Assembly (NCBI GenBank): GCA_026397695.1
Contig: JAPLUJ010000332.1
Span: 1 to 7,114 of the forward strand
Reading direction: 5' to 3'
Length of the DNA stretch: 7,114 bases
From: Verrucomicrobiota bacterium
GTDB lineage: Bacteria; Verrucomicrobiota; Verrucomicrobiia; Verrucomicrobiales; Akkermansiaceae
Shown here one piece after another: positions 1 through 6,228 of the stretch. Both the position numbers and the translations under genes were made by a program. Under the pieces are notes generated by a model. That model did no database searches. It had not been told where the DNA came from and saw only the letters and a list, made by a program, of their open reading frames with translations. Position 1 is the first letter of the stretch, and each line of letters starts with the position of its first letter.

Positions 1-1
1 C

Positions 2-1018
2 AGCGGCTTCCCCGCACTCGAGGAGTTCATTTCCCATCACATCTGCCAATCCTTCGCACGCCAACAGATTCTGGAAGCATGCCGCAGCCAGGCCGCCGCC
101 GCCCTGCGTGCCGTGGACGAGCGCATCGAGGAGCAAACCCGCTCCATCAACTCGCAAAGCCGTTTCATCGAAAACGTCGAAGGCGAGATCATCGCCATCC
201 GCCAACAATTTGTCACCCGTCTGCCCCGCCACCTGGCGCGGGTCGCCGAGGTGTTTGAATCCGAAGGCATGTATGTCACCAAGCTCCTGCGCCGCCGGCT
301 CAATGCCTTTCTTTCCATCATCCATGCGTTCACGGGCACCCGCACCGGGCCGGAAATGGAAGCCGTCTTCAGCACACGCCTCCAATCCGCCGTGGAAACC
401 GTGGCACAAAAAGACGGCGCCGAAGTCGCCGATGCCTGTCACGCCCACTGGCTGAAACTCGGTCAACGCGTCCAATCCACCATCGGCATGGACCTCAACG
501 CCGCCCACCCGATCGACGCAACCCTATCAGAAGCGCGCACTCGTTTCGTGCAACGCCTCGGTTGTGCCGCCAGGCAGGGCATCGGCAATTTGAAAGTCCG
601 CAACCCACTCGACAAGGACCTCCGCCACCGCAACCACGCCTTGCAATCCTGCATCTTCATGACCCTCGTGCTCATCATCGCCGGTGCCACCTGCGGCGCG
701 CTCGGTGTCGCGTGGGCACCCTGGATCCTCACCGGCGTGGCCGTGCTCTTTCTAACATTCGGGGTGACCGCCGCCTGGGCGGTCCGCAATGTCATCACCC
801 GTGATTTCCAACACCGTCTGCTAGATACCTGCGGCGTCTTCGCCAGCACCCTGCACACCGATTACGAGGAAGCCCTGCGCCTGGTCTTCCAGGATTACAC
901 TGCAGCCCTCGGCGACATCCACACCCGCATCGCCCGCGACAAGCTCGCCATCGAACCCCGCCTCCGCGCCTGGCAGGAACTCTTCCTCACCCTCAAAACC
1001 ATCGAACAGGAACTGTGA
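2..1018 (+). CDS. Dynamin-like GTPase family protein, C-terminal part (5' end outside the window)
   Basis: The reading frame is open from base 2 and ends at TGA 1016-1018, giving 338 residues without the N-terminus. The first visible residues, SGFPALEEFI, match the end of the GTPase domain of bacterial dynamin-like proteins, where a G-[LIF]-PALE-x-[FY]-I stretch leads into the helical stalk. The next 200 or so residues are charged, alanine-rich and helical, consistent with a coiled-coil stalk. Two adjacent hydrophobic segments follow at about residues 217-237 and 240-262 of the fragment, as in the membrane paddle of these proteins, then a second amphipathic helical stretch to the C-terminus. 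The family hydrolyses GTP and remodels or tethers the inner membrane. The G1-G4 nucleotide motifs would lie upstream and cannot be checked. A GTG at 113 could start a shorter ORF, but the frame continues upstream with family-like sequence, so I treat it as internal. An unrelated helical membrane protein is the main alternative. Confidence 0.72.
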   Translation, partial: SGFPALEEFISHHICQSFARQQILEACRSQAAAALRAVDERIEEQTRSINSQSRFIENVEGEIIAIRQQFVTRLPRHLARVAEVFESEGMYVTKLLRRRLNAFLSIIHAFTGTRTGPEMEAVFSTRLQSAVETVAQKDGAEVADACHAHWLKLGQRVQSTIGMDLNAAHPIDATLSEARTRFVQRLGCAARQGIGNLKVRNPLDKDLRHRNHALQSCIFMTLVLIIAGATCGALGVAWAPWILTGVAVLFLTFGVTAAWAVRNVITRDFQHRLLDTCGVFASTLHTDYEEALRLVFQDYTAALGDIHTRIARDKLAIEPRLRAWQELFLTLKTIEQEL

Positions 1019-1180
1019 GGCATGGCTCATGCGACCTTGATGCAGGCCCGTGAGGAGTCCGCAATAACAACGTGACTGATGCCGTGCCCGGCAAATTGAG
1101 GCAGGCATCCTGCGCCCCGGAATCCTTCTTCAATACGGGCGGATGCAGAGACGTTCCGGATTGGACGTGCGGGTTCCGAT
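1019..1180. other. Intergenic gap between the dynamin-like gene and mnmA
   Basis: This 162-base gap has no convincing gene. It contains a short GC-rich dyad, GCAGG-CAT-CCTGC (1101-1113), without a following T-run, so it is not a convincing intrinsic terminator. I see no good -35/-10 pair for mnmA. The spacing is long enough for mnmA to have its own promoter, but the sequence does not show one clearly. Confidence 0.4.
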
Positions 1181-2287
1181 ATGGCAGCATCGGTCATGGC
1201 GCAGGTGTTGGTGGGACTCTCGGGCGGCGTGGACAGCGCGGTGGCCGCCGCCTTGTTGGTGGAGCAGGGCCACAACGTGACCGCCGGCTACATGAAGAAC
1301 TGGATCAACGACGAAGGTATTCCGGGCGATTGTCCGTGGCAACAGGACATCGAGGATGCGCGTGCGGTGGCCAGCACGCTGGGCATCGAGTTCCGGGTGA
1401 TCGATCTGATAGATGCCTACCGGGACCGCATCGTGGCCTGTCTGATAGAAGGTTATCGTTGCGGCATCACGCCCAACCCGGACGTCTGGTGCAACCGCGA
1501 GATGAAGTTCGGGGTGTTTCTCGATTATGCCTTGTCCCAGGGATTCGAGCACGTGGCCACCGGCCACTACGCACGCCGCCGGACGCTGGCCGACGGGTCG
1601 GCGGCGATCCTGCGCGGTGCCGACCCTAACAAGGATCAGAGTTATTTTCTATCATTGATGACCCAACGCCAGGCGGCACACGCGCTTTTCCCAACCGGGG
1701 AAATGCTCAAGCCCGCGGTGCGCGAGATGGCGCGACGCTGCCATCTGCCGGTGGCAGAGAAAAAAGACAGCCAGGGGATTTGCTTTCTCGGCCAGGTGAA
1801 AATGACGGATTTCCTCCGCCACTACCTGCCGGACGCCCCGGGTGACATCGTCGATGTCTCAGGCAAAATCTTGGGCGAACACCGCGGACTTCACCTTTAT
1901 ACCCTCGGCCAGCGCAAAGGCCACGGCGTCGCCTCCCCGCGCGAGGGCATGGCCTATGTGGTCGTCGGCAAGGATCCCGCCACCAACCGCCTGATCGTCG
2001 GTTGGGACACTCCCGCCACGGGCGGCCTCTACACGCGGGTCTGCACCGTGGGCACGCTTTCGTCCATCTCCGAACCACTCACTGTCCGCCGTCTGATAGA
2101 AGCCCAGCCGCGCTACCGCTCGAAGGCGGAACCGGCGGCCATCACGCCGCTCCCGGACGGCAAGTTGCGGCTGGAATTCCAACAGCCGCAGCGCGCCATC
2201 GCCCCGGGTCAGATCTGCGCGTTCTATGACGGCGGCATGTTGTTAGGCGGCGGGGTGTTCGAACGCGCCACGATGCCTAACGATTAG
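1181..2287 (+). CDS. mnmA: tRNA-specific 2-thiouridylase MnmA
   Basis: This enzyme adenylates and then thiolates U34 in the wobble position of tRNAs for Lys, Glu and Gln, using ATP and sulfur relayed from a cysteine desulfurase; it acts in the cytoplasm. The 368-residue length is that of the E. coli enzyme. The PP-loop SGGVDS is at residues 14-19, the first catalytic cysteine is C104 in NPDVWCNREMKFG, GHYAR is at 128-132, DQSYFL at 152-157, and the second catalytic cysteine is C201 in DSQGICFLG. The C-terminal beta-barrel domains begin near YTLGQRKG (240-247). All diagnostic residues are present, so the gene looks intact. Start: ATG 1181 gives the family length; ATG 1196 (MAQVLVGLSGG) is equally good by alignment, and neither has a clear Shine-Dalgarno sequence. 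It lies 162 bases after the dynamin-like gene and converges on the small minus-strand gene. No tus or iscS genes are in view. Confidence 0.97.
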   Translation: MAASVMAQVLVGLSGGVDSAVAAALLVEQGHNVTAGYMKNWINDEGIPGDCPWQQDIEDARAVASTLGIEFRVIDLIDAYRDRIVACLIEGYRCGITPNPDVWCNREMKFGVFLDYALSQGFEHVATGHYARRRTLADGSAAILRGADPNKDQSYFLSLMTQRQAAHALFPTGEMLKPAVREMARRCHLPVAEKKDSQGICFLGQVKMTDFLRHYLPDAPGDIVDVSGKILGEHRGLHLYTLGQRKGHGVASPREGMAYVVVGKDPATNRLIVGWDTPATGGLYTRVCTVGTLSSISEPLTVRRLIEAQPRYRSKAEPAAITPLPDGKLRLEFQQPQRAIAPGQICAFYDGGMLLGGGVFERATMPND

Positions 2288-2304
2288 CGCAACCGCTAAC
2301 GATT
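2277..2304. repeat. Short direct repeat CTAACGATT x2
   Basis: CTAACGATT occurs at 2277-2285 and again at 2296-2304, a 19-base period, straddling the mnmA stop codon. The two copies are exact. They flank the hairpin described at 2284-2299. The function is unknown; this could be a small local duplication or coincidence. Confidence 0.5.
2284..2299. terminator. Hairpin between convergent genes, possible bidirectional terminator
   Basis: TTAGCG (2284-2289), loop CAAC, CGCTAA (2294-2299) forms a perfect 6-bp stem. It overlaps the mnmA stop codon and lies 14 bases from the end of the convergent gene on the minus strand. An alternative stem, CCGCT (2293-2297) with AGCGG (2307-2311), overlaps it. Neither is followed by a T-run in either direction, so a role in termination is inferred mainly from position. 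Dyads of this size are expected by chance several times in a window of this length. Confidence 0.3.
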
Positions 2305-2312
2305 CAAGCGGG

Positions 2313-2606
2313 TTACTTCGACGCCTTGATGAACATCACCTTGTCGCGTGACAGCCAGTTTTCATCGCTGCCGTCTTTCACGATGATCCACTGGTCGCTC
2401 ATGCCGATCAAGGTGCCTTCCACTTTGGCGGACACGTCTGTAGAGTACGGCCATAGCACCATCCTAACCACCACCTGCCGCCCCACGGGAGGCGCAACGG
2501 CGGGAGCGGCTCCGGGCGTTTGGGCCACGGCACGTACTCCGGTCAAACTCCACGACACGGCTGCTACGGCAGCCAAACTCAACACGCAAACTGATATTTT
2601 TTTCAT
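2313..2606 (-). CDS. Small exported protein of unknown function (97 aa)
   Basis: The product starts MKKISVCVLSLAAVAA, a typical Sec signal peptide: positive residues, then a hydrophobic core to about residue 23, with probable cleavage near the AVA at 27-29. A proline/alanine-rich linker (about 31-41) follows, then a compact beta-rich domain from about 44 to 95. That domain includes VEGTLIGMSDQWIIVKDG and ends in NWLSRDKVMFIKASK. The alternation of small hydrophobic strands with G-x-L-x-G and a terminal V-x-F-I strand recalls a small SH3- or LSm-like barrel, but this is only a resemblance. The frame continues 19 codons upstream to ATG 2663. I chose ATG 2606 because it begins the signal peptide and has AGAGGTG just upstream. 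The gene converges with mnmA and diverges from the histidinol-phosphatase gene. I do not recognise a named family; it is probably periplasmic or membrane-associated. Confidence 0.75.
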   Translation of the reverse strand: MKKISVCVLSLAAVAAVSWSLTGVRAVAQTPGAAPAVAPPVGRQVVVRMVLWPYSTDVSAKVEGTLIGMSDQWIIVKDGSDENWLSRDKVMFIKASK

Positions 2607-2608
2607 GG

Positions 2609-2615
2609 CACCTCT
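2609..2615 (-). promoter_or_regulatory. Ribosome binding site of the small exported protein
   Basis: Read on the minus strand, AGAGGTG ends two bases before the ATG at 2606, with the GAGG core four bases upstream. It is the clearest Shine-Dalgarno sequence in the window. It supports the MKKIS start over the longer upstream ATG. Confidence 0.6.
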
Positions 2616-2765
2616 TTCTAGCCGCGCTCGCCACCTCCGACAACCCCAAAATGCCAACAGCACATAACACCTCTCGCCGCCTTGACATCTCGCGGCCCCA
2701 TTTTTGTGCGTTCCTCAACAATCGGGCTTTTCATCGCTGCCGTGCCACCACACCCTCCGCGCCCC

Positions 2766-3590
2766 ATGCCCGCGCCGTTGCTCTATGAATCCCACTGCCA
2801 CACCCCGCTGTGCAAACATGCTTACGGCGAACCGGACGAGTATGCCGCAGTAGCCCTCACCCGTGGCTTCAAAGGCATCACCTTCACCTGTCACTGTCCG
2901 CTGCCCGGGGGCTTTTCCGCCGACGCACGGATGGCCCCCGGGCAATTCGATGATTACGTGCGCATGATCGCCGCCACCCGCAAGACCTTCCTCGGGCGAC
3001 TCGACGTGCGCCTCGGGTTGGAGAGCGATTATTACCCCGGGGTCGAACCATGGCTGGAACAACTCCATGCCCGCGCGCCGCTCAGCCATGTGCTGGGCTC
3101 AATCCACTATCAGGTAGCAGATTACCGTAAATTGTATTATTCCGGCGACATCCAGCGCTATCAGGAACTCTATTTCGATCACCTCGCCCGCTCTGCGGAA
3201 AGCGGCCTCTTCGACACCCTGGCCCATCCGGACTTGATCAAGAACGACACTCCCGCCGCTTGGGATTTCACGCGCCTGCGTCCGCACATCGAACGCGCGC
3301 TCGACCGCATCGCGGCCACCGGCGTGGCCATGGAACTCAACACCAGCGGCCTGCACAAGGCCCTACCCGAAATGAACCCGTCCCCCGCCCAGTTGGTTCT
3401 CATGCGGCAACGCGGCATCCCGGTGGTCATCGGCTCCGACGCCCACGTCCCGCAACGCGTGGGCGATGGCTATGCCACCGCCCTGCGCCTCCTCCGCACC
3501 GCCGGCTACCATGATGTGAGTTATTTCCTGGACCGCCGGCGCCACCCTCTAACGATCCAAGCGGCGCTGGATTCGCTGGCCACACCATAG
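2766..3590 (+). CDS. hisJ: PHP-domain histidinol-phosphatase, HisJ family
   Basis: This predicted cytoplasmic metal-dependent phosphatase would hydrolyse L-histidinol phosphate to histidinol, the penultimate part of histidine synthesis. The 274-residue length fits the family (about 260-280). PHP motifs occur in order: HCHTPLCKHA at residues 10-19 with metal-binding H10 and H12, the TCHCP region with H43, GLESDYYPG with E86, GSIHY with H114, LAHPDLIK with H154, MELNTSG at 189-195, and IGSDAH at 222-227 with D225 and H227. All expected metal ligands appear to be present. Start: ATG 2766 places the first PHP strand immediately after the N-terminus; the frame runs back to 2682, but those 28 extra residues are proline-rich and unlike the family. 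There is no Shine-Dalgarno sequence. No other histidine gene is nearby, so a different phosphoester substrate is possible; the family call is firm, the substrate less so. Confidence 0.88.
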   Translation: MPAPLLYESHCHTPLCKHAYGEPDEYAAVALTRGFKGITFTCHCPLPGGFSADARMAPGQFDDYVRMIAATRKTFLGRLDVRLGLESDYYPGVEPWLEQLHARAPLSHVLGSIHYQVADYRKLYYSGDIQRYQELYFDHLARSAESGLFDTLAHPDLIKNDTPAAWDFTRLRPHIERALDRIAATGVAMELNTSGLHKALPEMNPSPAQLVLMRQRGIPVVIGSDAHVPQRVGDGYATALRLLRTAGYHDVSYFLDRRRHPLTIQAALDSLATP

Positions 3591-3742
3591 GACGGCCGGA
3601 TCCCGCTACACACGCCCGTCGCACGGCCGATGGCAGACTGTAGGCCGCTGCGCCGCAGTTCCGTCCCATGCCGCCCCAGCCCGCGGAATTCCTTGGATGC
3701 GCAGGCTGCAAGTCATTTGACGTAATGTAAAGTCAAGCAATC

Positions 3743-3769
3743 TTGAATATTAGGCAACGCGAATATACT
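3743..3769 (+). promoter_or_regulatory. Candidate sigma70-type promoter for the GspE-like gene set
   Basis: TTGAAT (3743-3748) and TATACT (3764-3769) are separated by 15 bases, shorter than the ideal 17. The -10 matches five of six consensus positions and lies in the most AT-rich part of the gap. Transcription would begin near 3776 and give a leader of about 158 bases before ATG 3934. Confidence 0.4.
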
Positions 3770-3773
3770 AAGG

Positions 3774-3793
3774 TCTAACTGACAGATGTTAGA
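3774..3793. promoter_or_regulatory. Dyad at the predicted transcription start, possible operator
   Basis: TCTAAC (3774-3779) and GTTAGA (3788-3793) are exact inverted repeats separated by eight bases, a 20-base dyad typical in size for a dimeric regulator. It begins five bases after the candidate -10 box, so binding there could block initiation. Six-base dyads are common by chance; only the position makes this one worth listing. Confidence 0.25.
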
Positions 3794-3933
3794 AAACCAC
3801 ATTAAAGTACGACCCGCAACCGCAAGTGGTTCGACCCTTCAGCGTAACGCTCCGCACAGTGGTTGAACCAGGCGCGCACAACCCGCAAAAGCACAACCTC
3901 GCTCATTATCACTTCCTACTTATCACCATCATC

Positions 3934-4536
3934 ATGATCTCCCCCTCACCATTACTAACGGACCATCCGTCTGCCACACCCCAGCATGATGACTGGCCTG
4001 CCACGTGCGTGGATATCTGGAGCTTCGCCGAGCAATGCCTTAACCAGACCGCCATCGCCTTGCGCGAGGCCCACGCCGCAAGCCCGTCCGAGTTGTCCAT
4101 GGGCATTGCCGCCGCCCGCAAATTCCATGCTGCGGGCACACCTGCGGATCTGCTTGAGCAGGTTGCCGGAATCCAAGGGTATGCCGGGGAACATCTCAGC
4201 GGAGCAATCTTCGACCTCGGCAACAAGATCGCCGGCGCACGTGCCATTTACCAACCGGTGATTCCCTTCGTCAGCAAACTGATTGCACCTTCATCCTTTT
4301 ACGATTCCTATGATCACCTGCATAAAATCGCCCGGGTGTTGCTCTCACCGGTGATCTATGCGGAGGAAACCGACGCCATTGGTATCGCGTCGATCAACCC
4401 GATAGCAGCGATCATTCTGACGGATGAAATCCGCAAAACCGTTCTCAAGCGCTGCGGCATCCGGCCATTCATCACGACTTCCCGCCTCGACTATGAAAAC
4501 TGGACCATCTTGGTCCGCAAACACTTTGAATTATGA
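3934..4536 (+). CDS. Unknown protein coupled to the GspE-like gene, possible MshEN-like domain
   Basis: I do not recognise a named family in this 200-residue, apparently soluble protein; it has no signal peptide or membrane helix. The N-terminal half is helical and alanine-rich (about 25-105), followed by a second helical stretch to about 138. The C-terminal 60 residues contain TDAIGIASINPIAA (146-159), then GIRPFITTSRLDYENW (175-190), ending RKHFEL. The pattern of a hydrophobic strand, [ND]P, a helix, G-[IV]-x-P-[FV] strand and a final helix resembles the N-terminal T2SSE_N/MshEN domain of PilB/GspE/MshE ATPases. This is an inference from pattern. Start: ATG 3934 (MISPSPLL) is preferred over GTG 3826, whose extra 36 residues look non-coding and overlap the leader; there is no Shine-Dalgarno sequence. 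Its stop overlaps the next start in ATGA, implying translational coupling and a linked role, perhaps as regulator or assembly partner of the ATPase. Confidence 0.65.
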   Translation: MISPSPLLTDHPSATPQHDDWPATCVDIWSFAEQCLNQTAIALREAHAASPSELSMGIAAARKFHAAGTPADLLEQVAGIQGYAGEHLSGAIFDLGNKIAGARAIYQPVIPFVSKLIAPSSFYDSYDHLHKIARVLLSPVIYAEETDAIGIASINPIAAIILTDEIRKTVLKRCGIRPFITTSRLDYENWTILVRKHFEL

Positions 4537-5123
4537 TCGGATTTGACGGCATTACTTTTAACGAACTCATCAGCCGCCGCATCATGAGCGAGCTGACCGT
4601 GCATGATCCGAGTTATGCGGATCTTGTGCATGACCAGATACCCAACCGGGTGAGCCGTTGTAGTTTCATGGCATCAATCGCCAAGATCAACGGTCTGCCG
4701 TTCTATCCAACCATCGCCGAGTTCTGTGACGGATCCCTGCACGCCAACTGCGATCCCACGGTGATGAGCCGCGGCTTTTTCACGCCGCTGTGCCTGTCCG
4801 GTACGGACAAGCTCATCGTCGCTCTGGCCAACCCGTGGAGTCCGCTCGCCGAGGAATATCTCGCGCCGCGCTTCCCCCATCTCGAGATCGTCAAGATCGT
4901 CACCCTCGCCTCGGAAATCAACCGCGCCATCGAATCGGTGGCCACTAACAGCGGTCCCAGCCGCTCCGAACTCGATGCCATCGACGTCGAGGACCTGGAC
5001 GAGGGCATCCACGATTTTGACGTCACCACGGATTATACCGAGCCGATGGCGCAACTCATTGCCACCATCATGGCCGACGCGGTAGGTGGAAAAAGAAGCC
5101 TTCTATTATGCCTTTCGGATTGA
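4533..5123 (+). CDS. N-terminal part of a split or frameshifted GspE/PilB-type ATPase
   Basis: The first 140 residues resemble the T2SSE_N (MshEN) domain of type II secretion and type IV pilus assembly ATPases: LPFYPTIAEFCDGSLHANCD, then LIVALANPWSPL (94-105), a helix, LEIVKIVTLASEINRAIESV (117-136, part of it). An acidic linker follows (about 144-168, rich in D and E), then TEPMAQLIATIMADAV (169-184), which matches the first helix of the N2 domain preceding the SDIHIEP motif in this family. That motif does not follow. The frame instead reads 12 residues with no family resemblance (GGKRSLLLCLSD) and stops at 5121-5123. The ATPase core starts in another frame at 5086, overlapping by 38 bases. 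The start ATG overlaps the preceding stop by four bases, and an internal ATG at 4584 is a less likely start. I interpret this as the 5' part of one gene broken near 5085. Confidence 0.7.
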   Translation: MIGFDGITFNELISRRIMSELTVHDPSYADLVHDQIPNRVSRCSFMASIAKINGLPFYPTIAEFCDGSLHANCDPTVMSRGFFTPLCLSGTDKLIVALANPWSPLAEEYLAPRFPHLEIVKIVTLASEINRAIESVATNSGPSRSELDAIDVEDLDEGIHDFDVTTDYTEPMAQLIATIMADAVGGKRSLLLCLSD

Positions 5124-6201
5124 TGGCGACCTCAGCCAGAAGATCATGATTCCGATGAAGCTCAAGGATCGGGTTGATGCGTTCCTGCTCAATTTGATGA
5201 AGCTGCCGACCGAGACCCGCAATACCGCACCGGGCATTTCCGGGCGTTTCACGATCTCCTATTACCACCGCCCCATCGACATCCGTTACGAGCGCCATCA
5301 GACTTACCGCGGCTATCATCTGACGTTGCGGCTGCTCGACAAGAGCCATATCAAGTTGACCCTCGGCAAAGGTGCGCTGGCCTTCGATGAGGAAACCCAG
5401 TTCGCCCTCAATCGAGTGATGCAAATCCCGGCGGGCATCATCGTCATCTCCGGTCCCACCGGTTCCGGGAAATCCACCACCCTCAACGCCATCCTGCGCG
5501 AACTCAACCGCCCGGAAATCAATATCCTCACCCTCGAAAACCCGGTTGAGGACGAGGTGCCGGGCATCACTCACTGCAACCTCAAAAGTGCCAAGGAGTT
5601 CAAGCCGATGATTGCCTCGTTCATGCGCTCCGACCCCGATATCATCCTGATGGGTGAGGTGCGCGACCTCGAATCCGCGGAACTCGCCATCGAGGCGTCC
5701 ATCACCGGCCACAAGGTGCTTACCACGATTCACACTCCGCGCGCTTCCCAAATCATCGAACGTTTCGAACAACTCGGCATCGAACGCTGGAAGATCGCCC
5801 AAGCGCTCAAAGCCGCCTGTGCCCAACGCCTGATCAAAACGCTCTGTCCGCATTGCAAGGAACCCGCAACGGGAATCAGCAGCAATGAGCGCAAGACATT
5901 CTTCCTGGATGACACGTGGGCCACGATGCCGCATTTTGTCGCCAAGGCCGGCGGTTGCGGGGCATGCCGCAACACCGGCTACAAGGGACGCACCGCCATC
6001 CTTGAAATCATCCCGATCACCCCCGAAATGGCCGACAAGCTCGCCCAAGGTCAAATCACGCCTTACGCAATGGAACGTCAAATAGCGGCAGAGGGGCTCC
6101 TGCCGAGTCTCCGGCGCAGCGCGCTCCGCTTGATACGCGAAGGGAAAACCGATCTCGCCGCCATCAGCAAGGTCATCGACATGACCTACTCCGATGGCTA
6201 G
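5086..6201 (+). CDS. GspE/PilB-family secretion or pilus assembly ATPase, core domains
   Basis: This 371-residue frame encodes the motor ATPase that powers pseudopilus or pilus extension, a hexamer on the cytoplasmic face of the inner membrane. FYYAFRIDGDL (6-16) is the end of the N2 domain with its arginine. Walker A GPTGSGKST is at 123-131, the Asp box at ILTLENPVEDEVPG (147-160), Walker B DPDIILMGEVRD at 183-194, and the His box HKVLTTIHT at 209-217. QRLIKTLCPHC and CGACRNTGYKGR hold the zinc-binding cysteine pairs C254/C257 and C291/C294. The zinc motif favours GspE/PilB over PilT. The core looks intact. A TAG (5083-5085) directly precedes GTG 5086 and no good ribosome binding site is visible, so independent initiation there is doubtful. 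Together with the preceding frame the span 4533-6201 is about 556 codons, near the usual 560-570 for a whole GspE/PilB, but the SDIHIEP segment is absent. GspE and PilB cannot be separated here. Confidence 0.93.
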   Translation: MEKEAFYYAFRIDGDLSQKIMIPMKLKDRVDAFLLNLMKLPTETRNTAPGISGRFTISYYHRPIDIRYERHQTYRGYHLTLRLLDKSHIKLTLGKGALAFDEETQFALNRVMQIPAGIIVISGPTGSGKSTTLNAILRELNRPEINILTLENPVEDEVPGITHCNLKSAKEFKPMIASFMRSDPDIILMGEVRDLESAELAIEASITGHKVLTTIHTPRASQIIERFEQLGIERWKIAQALKAACAQRLIKTLCPHCKEPATGISSNERKTFFLDDTWATMPHFVAKAGGCGACRNTGYKGRTAILEIIPITPEMADKLAQGQITPYAMERQIAAEGLLPSLRRSALRLIREGKTDLAAISKVIDMTYSDG

Positions 6202-6228
6202 CGCCACCTTCAACCTGGATCATCAGTC

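Larger units (their letters stand above)
3591..3933. other. 343-base non-coding gap with a regulatory-looking right half
   Basis: From 3591 to about 3710 the gap is GC-rich with no gene I can support; ACGGCCG occurs twice (3592-3598, 3623-3629) and there is no clear terminator with a T-run. From about 3712 to 3820 base composition shifts to AT-rich, with a promoter candidate and several short dyads: TTGAC-N10-GTCAA (3717-3736), TCTAAC-N8-GTTAGA (3774-3793) and TGGTTGAACCA (3860-3870). An open frame from 3826 continues into the next gene, but it lacks a recognisable domain and a ribosome binding site. This is most likely the control region of the secretion/pilus-like gene set to its right. Confidence 0.5.

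Noticed and set aside
1072..1629. Plus-strand open frame overlapping the start of mnmA
   Set aside because: It runs in another frame through the PP-loop and catalytic region of mnmA, and its product is arginine- and glycine-rich with no domain features.
2682..2687. Perfect TTGACA -35 box upstream of the histidinol-phosphatase
   Set aside because: No acceptable -10 box lies 15-19 bases downstream; that stretch reads TGTGCG and GC-rich sequence. It could still be a promoter with a poor -10, but I cannot support it.
2682..2765. N-terminal extension of the histidinol-phosphatase
   Set aside because: The 28 extra residues are proline-rich and precede the first PHP strand, which is normally at the very N-terminus. 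The upstream start also has no ribosome binding site.
2296..3564. A 16-base near repeat, CTAACGAT[TC]CAAGCGG, at 2296-2311 and 3549-3564
   Set aside because: A 15-of-16 match between two places in 7.1 kb has a chance expectation of roughly 0.3-0.6, and the second copy lies within good coding sequence (PLTIQAA of the phosphatase).
3822..3840. GGTTCGACCC resembling a tRNA T-arm
   Set aside because: The flanking bases do not form the T-stem, and no acceptor, anticodon or D arm is found around it.
5068..6213. Long open frame on the minus strand opposite the ATPase gene (381 codons)
   Set aside because: It is a shadow of the GspE/PilB frame caused by high GC at third codon positions. The plus-strand product has every ATPase motif, while this product has no recognisable domain.
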